DNA of 64,000 nt from Antedon mediterranea. Taxonomy: Eukaryota > Echinodermata > Crinoidea > Comatulida > Antedonidae. Positions 1-13,200 of this stretch are shown one piece after another. Within the stretch, counting starts at the first letter, position 1; each line of letters opens with the position of its first letter. The notes beneath the pieces are model-generated. The model saw only the letters and a list, made by a program, of their open reading frames with translations, did not search any database and had not been told where the DNA came from. The stretch is taken from positions 20,087,201 to 20,151,200 of the forward strand of contig NC_092670.1 of assembly GCF_964355755.1 (NCBI RefSeq). The letters are read 5' to 3'. Position numbers and translations under genes: made by a program.

Positions 1-3000
1 ATAAATTACTGTATGAGTAATTATATATTCTGTTTAATGAGAAAATTAGAAATTATAATAAAGTACAAATATAAATTATAATAAATAGAATAATTTTTTT
101 AATGGATGATGAGTAACTTTGCTACTAAATGAGTAAATAGTAAATATAATTAGGATATAACAAGTTAATAGACAAAATAAAAATAGTTAAATAAATAATA
201 CAATAAGGAAATATTATGATTCAAATAATATCATTGAAATATCAATTAGATTTTCTAAATGTACCCTAATTGCGTTTGAATATTATTTTTTAGGGCGTGG
301 CAGTGAATTCTTTGTTTAAAATTCATTTCCTTTGGTTATTATTGTATTTTTTATTAAATTTTCATGGAATATTTTGAAAAAGAACCATAGTGACGCATAA
401 TTTTGATGAATTTAAAAATACAGATCGTAATTAAACAAATTAACTTTTTTTCCGAATGAACTTTTAGGCGGAAATTATCGCTCGCGGAAATTTTATATTT
501 TTTAACAATAACAGGTGAAAGATGAGGTTTTTTTTTAAATGTTGATTTTTTTCGGAGAATGAACTCTAATGACATATCTTAGGGTAGCGTGACAAGTAAA
601 AAAATGTTTAATTTTTAATTTTTTAAACCACTTTCCTTAAAGCACTGTAGAACTGAATTAGCTGGAATTACTGCACTAAACTATCACAATAATGTTATAC
701 CCTAAATCCTACTCCAGCATTAACTAGACTTACTGCAGTAATTTCAGATTGTTATATTGTAAATCTCACTCCTGTCTTGTCAACAGCATAAAGAGTGAGA
801 ATACTGCAGTAACTACAGTAGACTAGCGAAAAGAAGTAAACAATTTTCTAGAACACCAAAGTTTAAAAAGAACCACACATATCTACTATAGTATATTACA
901 GTATCAACTGAAAATACTGCAGTACAGTAATTAAATTTAAAAAAAAGATGATATACCTTTATCTTAGAATGGAATAATAGTCGGTTCCATCATGTTTGAC
1001 AAAGTTTAAAATAAACCACTTCCCCCCAACACCCTGTAGTTAATTTCCTTCAGGAAGAGTGTGTAGGAAATAGACCCAAGTACAAAGTGTAAAACCTAAG
1101 TATACGGGTCATAAGCTGGTCTATGTATAAATGGGATCTTAGATTTCCACTAGGCACTGGTTTACATTAATTAAAAATATCCATAGTGATTTTGCATATT
1201 AAGTGATACTACTGTACTAGTAAATAAGATTTCCTCATACCACACCTAAAGAGTCTGGGTCAACTGTGAACCTGGTATGTGTAAATGGTTCACCTGGTTT
1301 ATTTAAATTTAAAATATCCCAGGTGTTTCTGGATATTATTAGAGTGATTAGAGTATCTATAAAAGTGATAGTGTAAATCAGATTTCCTTGTGTTTATAAA
1401 ATTAGATAAATTGTTGCATTGTATAGCTAATGGGAGCCACACTTTAAGGAGAAAATAACTTAATCCTTTATAAAAGTGTTTCTTGAATTAGTATTTGTTT
1501 TAGTGTTTATTAAAATACCACTTATTTTGTTTGACAAGAAAATGTCCCTTTAATATGGGTGTCCCAGAGAAGGGGTTCCACTGTATATCTTTCTTTTTTT
1601 TAAAAATAGTATGCTTTTTTTTAACAACATTAACTATAAGCTTTCAATATATTTTGACTACTCATTCAAGATACTTTAAGAATAATTAACAGAACTAGTT
1701 TTAAATTGAACTAGTATAAAATTAGGATCTAATTTACAGATATTTAAGAAAATTAAAAGTAGTTTTTTTTAAAACTTGCTATAAAATTAGGATAAAGTAA
1801 TTAACTTAGTTTCAGGTATAGGGTCAAGTGAAGGTCAATTAGAAAGACAAATTAGTTCCCTACAAACTCATGTAAATTTGATAGATAACAGGATTGTGAA
1901 TCTTTAGTTAATTGCGTCAAATAAGAAACTTTCTTTAAAATCTATTTAACCAACATTTACTTTATAATACTAAATAGGTATTTGTATTAAAACTAGTATA
2001 TTAATTCTAGTTGTTTCAAACATTTTTTTAGTTAAAAAAACAGCAAATCTGTCTACTTTAAAAAAAATAAATATTCTTATTTTTGTTATCTTTCTATAAT
2101 CTTTCTTTTATCTATTTCTTTCAATAAATTTATAATTTTACCAAGGTGCTGTATTGTACATGAAATATAATTTTAAAAGTTTTTAAAAATTGTAACCTTT
2201 GGTGCTTCATGCTTCATTGGTATAGTGTTCCATAACTTATCACCAAATCACTGTTGTGTGTTGTACTCAATACATTTTAACAATAAAATAATTAAGATAA
2301 ATGAAAACAAGTAGAATAGATTATTTTAAATCAATTTTGAGGTAAAAACTGCTAAATCACAACCTCCACTGCGGAATGTAGAGATAATTTGTTTTAACTA
2401 GTTTTCGTCTAGACCAATCGCTAATTTCTATTGAAGTTAATTATGTATACGCAGAAGCTTCACCGATATCAATTTGAATTCTGAAAACTTGAATATATTT
2501 AAGCCAGAAACTTGTTTAAGACATTTAAAGTTACTTCATGTTTTTTTTAGGCTAAGTGTTATTGAAGTTAATGTTTAAACGGAAGGTGTTGTAACAAGTA
2601 GATAACAGGTGTAAGTATTACAAGTTGAACAAATAAACTTCTTCGTTACACATTTTACATTAGTTTTATTATATATATATATTTTACACTAAAGCAGTAG
2701 GATCAATTTCTAAAAAAACAATTAAAAAATATAAAGCATAGTAAATAAACAAATATTGTATTCTTTATAATTACAAAGTTTTTGTCTTTACTGATCTGTT
2801 GTCATTTTAAATTTAATATTCTAAATACTTTTATAGTGTTATATTTTTTTTCTCTAAATTATGAAATTAAGTTTATTTAGAAAATGCTACACATAACATG
2901 TACTACAAATTCAATATCATATGTTATAAAATTAAGAATAAAAATTAAATACTTGGGCAAAGTTAATATTGGAAGGGCATTGTACAAAAATAATGATGGG

Positions 3001-6000
3001 GTGTCCGATGGGTGTGGTCCCAAATGACATCATATAGTGCCATGACAACTCAAAAAACAACCAAAAAATGTTGGAACAGCTGTAGCGAAATCATATCATA
3101 AGCCATGTCGCATACCCCTAGATCATGCAGCCTGCGTTGATTACACGTAGCGATAAGATCAACGATCAAACTGGCGTGTACAGATTATATCTTGACGCGT
3201 TACTGTGTCATAAAAAATTGACAGTACAGGCCTACATTGGACGGGGTATGCTATAAGTAAAGCTGACAGTTGGGAACCAAGCCCAAGTGACTAGGGTTAC
3301 GGTGCTAGGCCCATGGCCAGTCAGATCTCTCAAGGGGGAAGATCGTTTCCCCTTCCTAAACACTATAGGTCAGTTGAGATCACATGTGGGTCAGTGTATC
3401 TATCATTATGACATTTGTTGTCATAGTGATGTGTCTGATGATTGACAGGTACAATATCACATTTCTTTGTTCATTACAATTCTGTAAAGACTAGACTTAT
3501 CATATTAATCTCTTGTAATATTTGTAGAACAATTATTAAACTACCAAAACCAAACCAAACAAAACAGTTCAGAAAAAAAATTCCCTTTTATTGTTAATTA
3601 CTCACATATACTGTAGATATTTATATACTTAAAGACCACTAAGCCACCACCACTAAGATAACTCTTCAGGGGCAGATCCAGGACTTTTTAAACTATGGGG
3701 CAATTCCACGGTAACGGAATTACACTTTTTCCATAATTTGATAATTTAATTCATTGTACCATTTATACTTGGATGCAGATTTTTAAAAAACTTTAATAGT
3801 TTTATAGCTAGTGAACCTACAAATAACTTGACCAATAATTTTTTGGGAAAAGCCTATCATAATGTTACATAATTTCATAAAATATGTTTATGGAATTTCG
3901 AAAAATACCCTCACATTTTTACTCCTAAATATTCATCAATATCCCTGTAAATTGTATTGGTTACAGAATTACGGTTACGAATTACCTTATAATAATAATA
4001 ATTAGTCAGTCAAAAACTAACTAATTCATTTTATCTCTCCAAAGCTAAGTTGCACATCCTTAGCGCTCTCTTCGCACCTGGACTCGCGCTTATTTATGTT
4101 ATGATGTAAAATGTTCAATTAAGTTGTTCTTATAAGTTTTTTTTATAATCTAAAAATAAAAATAATTGTTTAAAAATAGAAACAACATTTATAAAACTGC
4201 AGGACCATGAAAGGGTTCCATTTAATAGGGATGTCCTCCTGAAAGAATGGTGAATGACATGTCCTTCTCTATCTTGGAGGAAAAAACATCTTTAAAGAGA
4301 TAAACTTGAAAAGGGACGTCATTTTCGTAACAAAAGGAATTAACACTACTCTTTGGTAGTTAACACTAGGAATTAACGGAATTAAATGCTAATGAAATTA
4401 AATAATAATGCTAACTAACGGAATTAAAGTAGGAATTAACATTTCAACTTTGGTTGAATACAGAATATTGATATGATGGTTCATTGAGTTTAAACCAGTA
4501 TAACTTTTATTTTATCTTACGTTTTATCGCATCAGTTGTACTGAAATGAAAAGAACTATTATAGTAGTGGCTAAAACTGTAATCAAGTGTCAAGACTTTG
4601 TAATAGTCTCGGAATAACAGAAAGAACGTTAGTTGACTAGTTTAATAATACACATCATATATAGATAATTTAGATCACTTGGGTAGAGTGCTTGATACAC
4701 GGAGGTAGAGCTAAATAAAATAAAACGATACCAGATGAACTAAGATGACTTGTAGTGAATAAATATGAAGTCATCTAAGTTCTTCTTTTATCTATTTATT
4801 TTATATATTATATACTGTATAAAGGCATCCGTTCTGCTCTTATTTCTAAGTGATGAGTGGAGTAGAAGTATACACTTCAGAACTGTTGGATATAAGTTTA
4901 CAATTTTATCAATTTAGATAATGTTTCATATTTCTTTTTTAATCATTAAATCACATTTTTTTATATAAATAAAAAAAATCGTTTCATTTATCAAATTAAA
5001 GGAAGTGAAATTTTTAAATAAAAAATTGAATTGCTTCTAATTTAATTTTGAAAGATGAATCTGTCATTTCATCTTTAGAGATTGATGTGTTCTGTCAATA
5101 GGCAATGTTTTCAAGTACAAACTAAAAAGGGCACATGCTGTGAGAGCCAGAAGCGCAAATATACTGTATGTTAAATTGAAGGTAAAATACTAATAGATGA
5201 ATGTATTCTATATACTGTGGTTAACCAATTCTTTAAATATTAAACATGGTAGATTATTAACTACATTATTTTAAAATTTGTAAGTACAGGTTGAAAGAAC
5301 TCAAACGAAAACTAATAGTTTGGTCACATGATCTGCTGTCTGCGAACGTGATTGTTGGTAGTAATAATCACATAAACACGTAATGTAAATCATACATACT
5401 GTATCCACTCTGACCGATTCTATGATTCAATCAGAGTCTAGACAAAAAGGCAGACAACTGGAAGAATACTGGTATGCAAAAACAAACATCATCAAGTAAT
5501 TTGTTTTGTGGAGATTAAAAAAGGAAAGGAAAGAAGGAAATCTTCGACCAATAGCGGTAAAATTTGTTGTTGAAAAGTTACAAAATATGTTTACTTGATG
5601 CAGTTTGAAATTGTATTTTGATGTTCAAGTTAATTGATAATTTAATCATACATTTATTTATGATATATTTGTTGAACTATACACATTGTTTAATCAGGGA
5701 AGAGTGACATTACAATTTATCAATAATAATTTCACTCTTCTCTGGTTTTATTAATTTAAAAATGGCAGATAGTGTGGGAGTTTAACATTGATTAGGAAAA
5801 GAGGATTTGTGGTTTAAAAGTTTACAAACAGAAGAAAAAAAAAAGTGTTGAAAGGATCACCTGTGTATAAAAGTTTTAATGAATGGAATTCATAAAGGTT
5901 GTGAAGTAAGAATTAATTATCTACATGATTAACTAAATATCATTCACAAATGACCGATTCTTATTAATAAACCTTTAAAACAAAGTAAGTACTGTCCAAT

Positions 6001-7284
6001 TGTAGTACATCATAGGAATCATTTGATTGCCTTGTTTTGGGAATGAATATTGGGCTAGTTAGGCCTAGACGTTTAGGCTTAGCGGAAATTTGCAATGCAG
6101 TGTTTACCAATATATTACCTACTGTATCGCTTAGCCTAACATGAAAGGTAAAGATTAGCTTATTTTTATTTTGTTATATGTTATTTTGGAATATAAAAAG
6201 TACAAAACGATAGCACACAGCTAAAATAGTTTGTATTACAAAAAAAAAAAAATTAAACTCTATAAAAATACAAATATATTGCAAAACAACTTTGAAAAAT
6301 GCAATTACAATGTTAAATTAATAAAATGGGAATAATAAAATATAATACTTATTACTATATATAACAATTAAGTTATCTCCACTGTTCTTCAAATGATTAC
6401 TTTTTAATGTTATATAGATGATCATATTGCTCAAATTAACAAGAGGCATTCAGTTTTTTAATAATATATGGAATCGCTGAGTTTTTATATCTATTAGTGG
6501 TTATTCTAGGTAATGTAAATCTAAATCTATACACTATTATAGCATTAGAGCAATTTGCCAGTACCATCAAGGGACAACTAATTGCTTTAGAAATATTATA
6601 ATAATATGATGTTATGTTTAGTTTCAGATTTTGTTAGTAAATAACAGCTTAATTTTTATTCAACTAATTAAAAAACAAAATCTCTTTAGATAGGCAATAC
6701 TTTCAGAAATTTCCGAGGCACTAAACTACAGTAAAAAGATCAGTCAAATGCAAGTATCTTGCAAATCATTGTTAAGGAAGTCAGATAAGTTATTATTTGT
6801 ACTTTTCTTTTTGATCTCAAGTGTGTGGGGCAGTGATCTCCCATGCAAGGATAGATTAAAGCATTTTTCCTGTAAATGTTTCCAAAATAAGACTGCAGTT
6901 GTAAACCTAGCCTAGGGGTTAATGTGGATCAACTTCTGAAATTAAATTTAACCGTTGCGTTTAATTGACATTTAATAGGCAAGAAGTTTACGGTGCTTCA
7001 ATTCAGTTAAATTTCAATCATCCATGTTTGTTTATTTATTTGGGAATAAATATTGATCAAAAAGGCAATTACATATCTAGTGTATACCTGAATGTTGGAA
7101 CATAATATGCACAGTTGTTTCCTGTTTACACTACTTTGCTTGGCCCCAAAACCAAATTTGACGGGAAATGAAAGAGAGGAATCCACTGTCAAATTTGACG
7201 AAAATTGGAAGAGGATTCCATTGTCTGTTTATGAATGAATAAAAATACAAAAATCATATATTTCAATTATGTAATAAAACTTAC
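1..7284. other. AT-rich sequence, probably TRAF7 intron
   Basis: No exon could be supported on either strand. It contains a fragment of the dispersed GGGGACAC repeat family near 1545-1585, a hAT-like terminus at 3667, short simple repeats (a TA run at 2671) and nothing else recognised. Continuation of the TRAF7 RING finger (HTFC-type start) was looked for on the minus strand and not seen. Confidence 0.5.
3667..3692 (+). mobile_element. Possible hAT-type transposon terminus
   Basis: The string CAGGGGCAGATCCAGGACTT resembles the CAGGGGCGGATCCAGGA start common to many hAT-superfamily termini. No matching inverted end was identified downstream, so this is at most a fragment. Confidence 0.3.
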
Positions 7285-10200
7285 CCCACATTGTGTGATC
7301 ACTGGATCTTTGAATACATTCCGACACAGCATGCAAAATAACTTGCGATTCGGTGCTTCGGTAAATACAAGAACCTCGGGCTGAGAAGAATAATAGATAA
7401 ACATAATTTTAATATTCCAATTCCGACGTAAACCGAAAACGCAGGCAAATTTTTTAGTGAATGTTGCGATGCTGCGTTCATATGACAACTAACACCTGCT
7501 ATCGAAACCAAGTTTTTAGTGCGCAAACTATCTTTCACTTTAGCAGCTAAAGCGGTGACTTTTTAATGATCGACGCAGATTTTATCAGATACAAGTGAAT
7601 GACTGTATACATTCTATCTATTCACATCTTATGGTTTTTTTTTTCAGAATTAAAATTTTCCCAGTGGAATTTTAGCAAGGACATCAGTAGTTTACATCTA
7701 TACCTTCTGTTTGGAAACTTTCAAGATGAGGTTACACTTTTTAAATCATTTAAAATTTCATTTTTTTTCTTACGATTCCCTTACGTATAATTACATGCCG
7801 ATATTCCAAGGAAATATCTTCATTAGACATCATGACAAATGATAAAATTGGAAATCATTTGATTTTGAATTTGATTAGATAATATAGATACATTCCAGGA
7901 AACATCTGGATTTTGGTTAATCACAATAAAAAAAAACACCAAATAACTGATAAAATACACATTATAAATAAAAAAACTTGATTTATCACAGCATAATCTA
8001 TAGGAGCAAAAAACGCATGCTACGAAAAAAACAATTAATTCAATAAAGTGAAGGGAGTGCTAAGAAAGAAAGAGGAACACAAGTCTAAATATACTTAACA
8101 TTAAAAGAAATGCATAAATTTGTAATGAAAAACGATGATAACACGTCTTCTATAAATTATTTTCATCTCAACAATCTGCTGCTTTACTTAAACATCAATC
8201 ATATTTTATAATAATTTCAAATACTATGAATTTATTAAACAATGCTATGATTGTGTATGACATATTAAAAAAAATGGAAAAGTTTAATACCAAGCATATG
8301 TAATGTTATTTAATTCAAATACCAAACAACAACATGTTAACAAATACAAATTATTAAGGATTACTACTTACTTCTACGATATTTTTTAATACGGTTTCAG
8401 AAAAAGGAGGCATTTTTCAAACAAGACAGTAGTAGTACCGCAGTATCAAGTTGTCCTTCAATGTTGAGGAGCTAGGCACTTCCAGTAAACACTACCTACT
8501 AAATACCGTCCATTACTATGTCAATTTACAGTCGCTAATGTAACATGCGCACATTACATCAGCACACCGCATTTCCTAATGAACTCCCAGTAACCTTTAA
8601 ACCCAGCGACTTTGATGTTTCGACATCGCAGGCATCAAACGCTAACATCCTTCCTAAACCCAGAGTAATGGATAGCTTGACACGCAAATTGAAAACACGC
8701 TGGATGCGTAGGAAGCCAGCAAATCAGTTTGAGTTCTTATCGCAATAACAGCCTAACTATAATCAGTTTATCAACGTTCTGTTAGCTCCATTACCATTAA
8801 AGACTACTTGTGTAAAATAAATATAATTCACAAACAAATCTTATCATAATTACTATCATTACTGATCATTGATGTAATAAAAATAATCAAATAACAAATC
8901 TTACCACAATTACGACATCTCCAGATATTTCATAGAGATTGCTAATTAAGGAATCGCCTCATATAAATAAAGACATACTATTTAGATACAACATTTTTTA
9001 CAAAAGTGGGAGAGTTATGAGGTAGTATGAAATTCAGTGAATTTTTCAATACAACAAATTAAATATAAACAAATTATGAGAAAACATTTTTGTATACACA
9101 TAGAAAATCAAATAAAAAATGATTGCAAAAACAATTCTAATTTTCTGGGGAAAATGGTGTTTTATTGACAATTTGCAATTTAGACAGACAATAGAAATTA
9201 ATTTGTAAACTTTACAAAGTAATTTTTGAAAGCTTAAAACCTTCAAATAATTAAATAAAGTTTGCGATATAATCAGAATCACGTTGTCAGTATACTTGTA
9301 ATCAATTTATCAAAATTTGTTTAATTCACATCATATTGTGATCAATATCACACTTTCTCCTATACTTTCAATCTTGTTTCGTTTACGTAGGTTTTTTATT
9401 AATTAATTATTCTCATAATTGCTTTCAATTTGAAAAGGTTTATTCCAAAAGTAAAAGGATTAGATTTGTTTGATCAGAGTAATTACATCATAGGTTCTGG
9501 GCATTCAAATCTGTGCCACAGCTTTTAGGGTTCTAGTCTCTTGATCAGCTACCATGCATGGGGTAGCTCAGGCTCATTTGAGTTACTTAGTACTTACAAT
9601 TGAGTAATGTTTCTTCACCTATGAGTACAAATGGGTACAAGTCATATATGTAACTAACCTAAAAAAACGGCCATCTACAACCATGTTATTCTTATTGAAA
9701 GTGTGCAGAAAATCCAGAGATTAGAAGGGAATGCTGGCTCATTTGTGTTAAGCTACCCAAAAATGTTTTTATTTTATATGCTATGTATGTTTGATATTGA
9801 TATGGTATTGATATAATCCTTATCGAATAAATGAATGAAACAGAGTAGTTTGGTTAAAAACTCAGGGGAGGGGAATCTGAGCTGTTCAACTAAATAACAT
9901 TTTCGTCGCCTATGAGTACAAGTCATACTATACGTGTGATTAAACTAATAAGATTGACTGATGATAAAACAATTGCTGATATTCCAACACAAAATGCATT
10001 TACAGTATATATACCAAACCAGGCTGTCCAAACCATCAATAATTTAAAATGACTATATTATTGAAAATAGATTTTCCATTGCATAGCAGTAATAGTAAGC
10101 TACAGTATAGTGTATGTATGCTGACTGTCAACAGCTACTAAACTCTATAATCTAAGCTAAACCACAGTACACTTTGCTGTTATGGTCACTAACAAAAAGG

Positions 10201-13200
10201 GCTAGATGTACCCTTGGGCAAAGCAAAGCACTTTGACAAAATCAAAACAGCCATCTATAACCATGTTACTATAATTGATAAGTGTGTAAAAAATCCACTG
10301 GGAGACTAGAGGGGAACGATATTTCCCCCTATAAACCAGCACAGAAAAATTCAAGGGCATAGTATGGCAGCAGTAAGTATTATTTCACAGTGTTTTTGAC
10401 TGGTTATTGGGGTTGTCAACTTCCTGTAACTTTATGTAATCTATTAAAACCATATACAAACCCAGTCAAGTAAAATTCATACATTGAATGACTTTGCATA
10501 AAATGACATATCTTCTGACAGAAGAAATACACCAAATGTATGGTCTTTATTTTTTGCCATTGATAATAAACAGCATGAACGTGCAATCAAATGAATTAAC
10601 GCCATTTATTACACTTCATCAAAAATCTTTCCGTTTCTGGATTTGTTGACATTTTTTGACACCTTTCAGCAAATAAGATATTACAAAGCATTTAAAGTAA
10701 TAAAATAAATTGAGAATTTTCACACCTCGAGTTACAGACTAAGGCTGGTGTGTGTATAAGCAGCGCCAGACAACACTGACATTGCACAATTTTAATATGA
10801 TTGACAATATCAACTGCCACTGGTCTTACTCACTTTTTTGTGGAATATTTATTTTTCTTTTTACAACACGCAGTCACTAACAAAAAACAATCTGGTACTA
10901 TTAAACAAAGATTGGATTTGAACCCAGGAGTCTAGAATGTATAAGCAATGTGTCAACCAACAGTGTAACTCTAATATTATTGTGTATGTGAAAGAAACCA
11001 TGTAGGTACCATTATACTAAATCTGGCAAGTGATTCTTGACACCTTGCTGTCTCGTATACCGTGTGGCTGGTGGTTTGTGATTGTATCTACCATCATTAA
11101 AACTGATAATTAAAATAAGAAAACTGGACAAGGTACAATACAGAAAATGTTTAAAATAACAGAAAAGGATGGACTAAAAAAATAAACAAAATAATAATTA
11201 TGCATTAATAAATATATTGAAATATATCAAATATTGTTAATCTATAAAATAGATTTACAAGGAAGACGAAGTATTGCAAAACTGCATGCAATAAAGATAG
11301 AAGAAGAAGAACAGATAGAAAGTAGAAAACAAGGATTGAACCAGGATACTGGGATTGCAAGGGAGGTACACTATATTTAGGTGCAAAGTACTGCAGTAGA
11401 AATATGTTAATAATACTAACAATTAATCTATTTTGCTTGTGAATAGGGATGGGCATAAATGCATGCAACAGAGACTATGGTACATCTATCAGGGAACATC
11501 ACAGTTTTACCTGTTCCGGTTCTTCAGGAGAGCTTATAGATTTCTGAAGTTCAGCATAGCGGTTTGTCTTTGGTTTTACATCCGGTGATACGGTTACTGT
11601 AGCCTAGACACATGCATAAAAAACATTTCAAAAATGTTGATTACAAGATTACAGTAGAACTCCTATTAAGGGGACACATTTGGGACCTAATAAAGTGTCC
11701 CCAGAAAAGGGGTGTACCCTGAATAGGGGTGGACTAGAGTGTTATCGTTATCATTACTGGCTATCTTCTTTCCTCCTCCTTTGACTTAAACATCGATTCA
11801 TAAAGCTCTGGAAAGACCCTGGGAAAAAGCACTAGAGATTGTCATTCATCAACTGCACGAATTGTCAAAAAAAACTATATATTATAAGAGTCGTTGACCT
11901 AAAAAAGATCGCAGATACAGCTTATTAACTAGTCTTAAAATAATAAAAACAGATTATAAGAAAATTTCAGAGAACTTTAATTTAGGTTAACTTTCTTTTC
12001 AAGATATGATGTATAGAAATGAGTAGATTCTAAAATTGGGACTTTATCTATATCGCCACCTGGAAACTAAAAAGGAAATTAAATATATATCTACTTGCAA
12101 TATTTTGTTTTTATTTCATGTTTTTATTTTTTTATATTGTATATTGGTATTTAGAAAGGAAATAGATAAATTTATAACACTTGACTTGATAGTTAGATTT
12201 GAACTGCAACAGATCATGATTGACCCAGAAAAATCTGATGAAGCCTCTTAAAATCCCACAATGATATAACTGAACTGAACATCAGTAGTAGGCCTTCACA
12301 TTTATCATTTTGTGTCCTTTACATTTGTACAACATAAAAAAGATCTTTTCCTGCAAACTCAGCAGGACATTAATGTTACAGTATCATCTATAAAAATTGT
12401 AAACCCGAGAGACCTAATCTACAAATTGTGCATTTTTTTTGTCCTTAGGATATTGGCATAGTGTGTAAAATGACGTAAACGATGTTCTTATGTTTTTAAT
12501 CTATGCTCAAGGCTCTTTAAAAAAAACCACTACAAGGCCTCCACAGTTTACACAAGAGCTGGGAGCATCTTGCCCAACTCTTACTTTAGAAATTGTAGGT
12601 TTAAATTTTTTCAACCAGTTCTACTTAGTTTCGCCAAAAGCACTCTTCCCTTATTGGAAGTTGGGAGTTTTTCCACCAAGTTCCACCTTGCTCAAAAGCC
12701 ATCTTAGAGAGATTGTAACTTCAAATTTGTCCACCAGGCCCTCTTACCTTTGTTGTAAGTGTGATACCCACCCAGTAATGCCAACAAGATTCTTACTTTG
12801 GAGTTTATAGGTTTGGGTTCTGTCTGGTTGCTTGACAGAACTATTACCTTTTACATCTCCAGCAAGCAAAACACACCAAAGTATAGTCAAATCTCAGTTT
12901 GCAAAATAAAACCATTACTATTAGAAACTGATTCAACATGATGTTCTTTAAGGATGTAGAAAAATTGTTTTATAATCTATGCCTTGAAGCTCCCAATATA
13001 TAAAACCACATGATATCCGTATATCTAGAGCAATATTATATCATAACCACATTATTTTCCAAATCAAAATTAGTTTCTAAAACAAATTACTATCATTTAC
13101 AAAGATCAAGGCCAATTGCCAGTTTTTCAATTAATAATAAAATGAAACTTATGATAAAGTTTGATATTTGAATTTGCTTTTAATCCAGATTTAATATCTC

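Noticed and set aside
4743-4795. Hairpin GAACTAAGATGACT / AGTCATCTAAGTTC
   Set aside because: Short imperfect inverted repeat in AT-rich DNA with no flanking duplication or other copies in the window.
8545-8748. 67-codon plus-strand ORF in a slightly CG-richer patch
   Set aside because: Composition is somewhat protein-like, but there is no domain, splice signal or conserved motif. It may simply be the upstream part of the alternative TRAF7 promoter.
12490-12810. 106-codon plus-strand ORF with Pro/Ser/Leu-rich sequence
   Set aside because: Looks like degenerate repeats of CTCTTCCCTTATTGGAAG-type strings within a TRAF7 intron rather than a gene.
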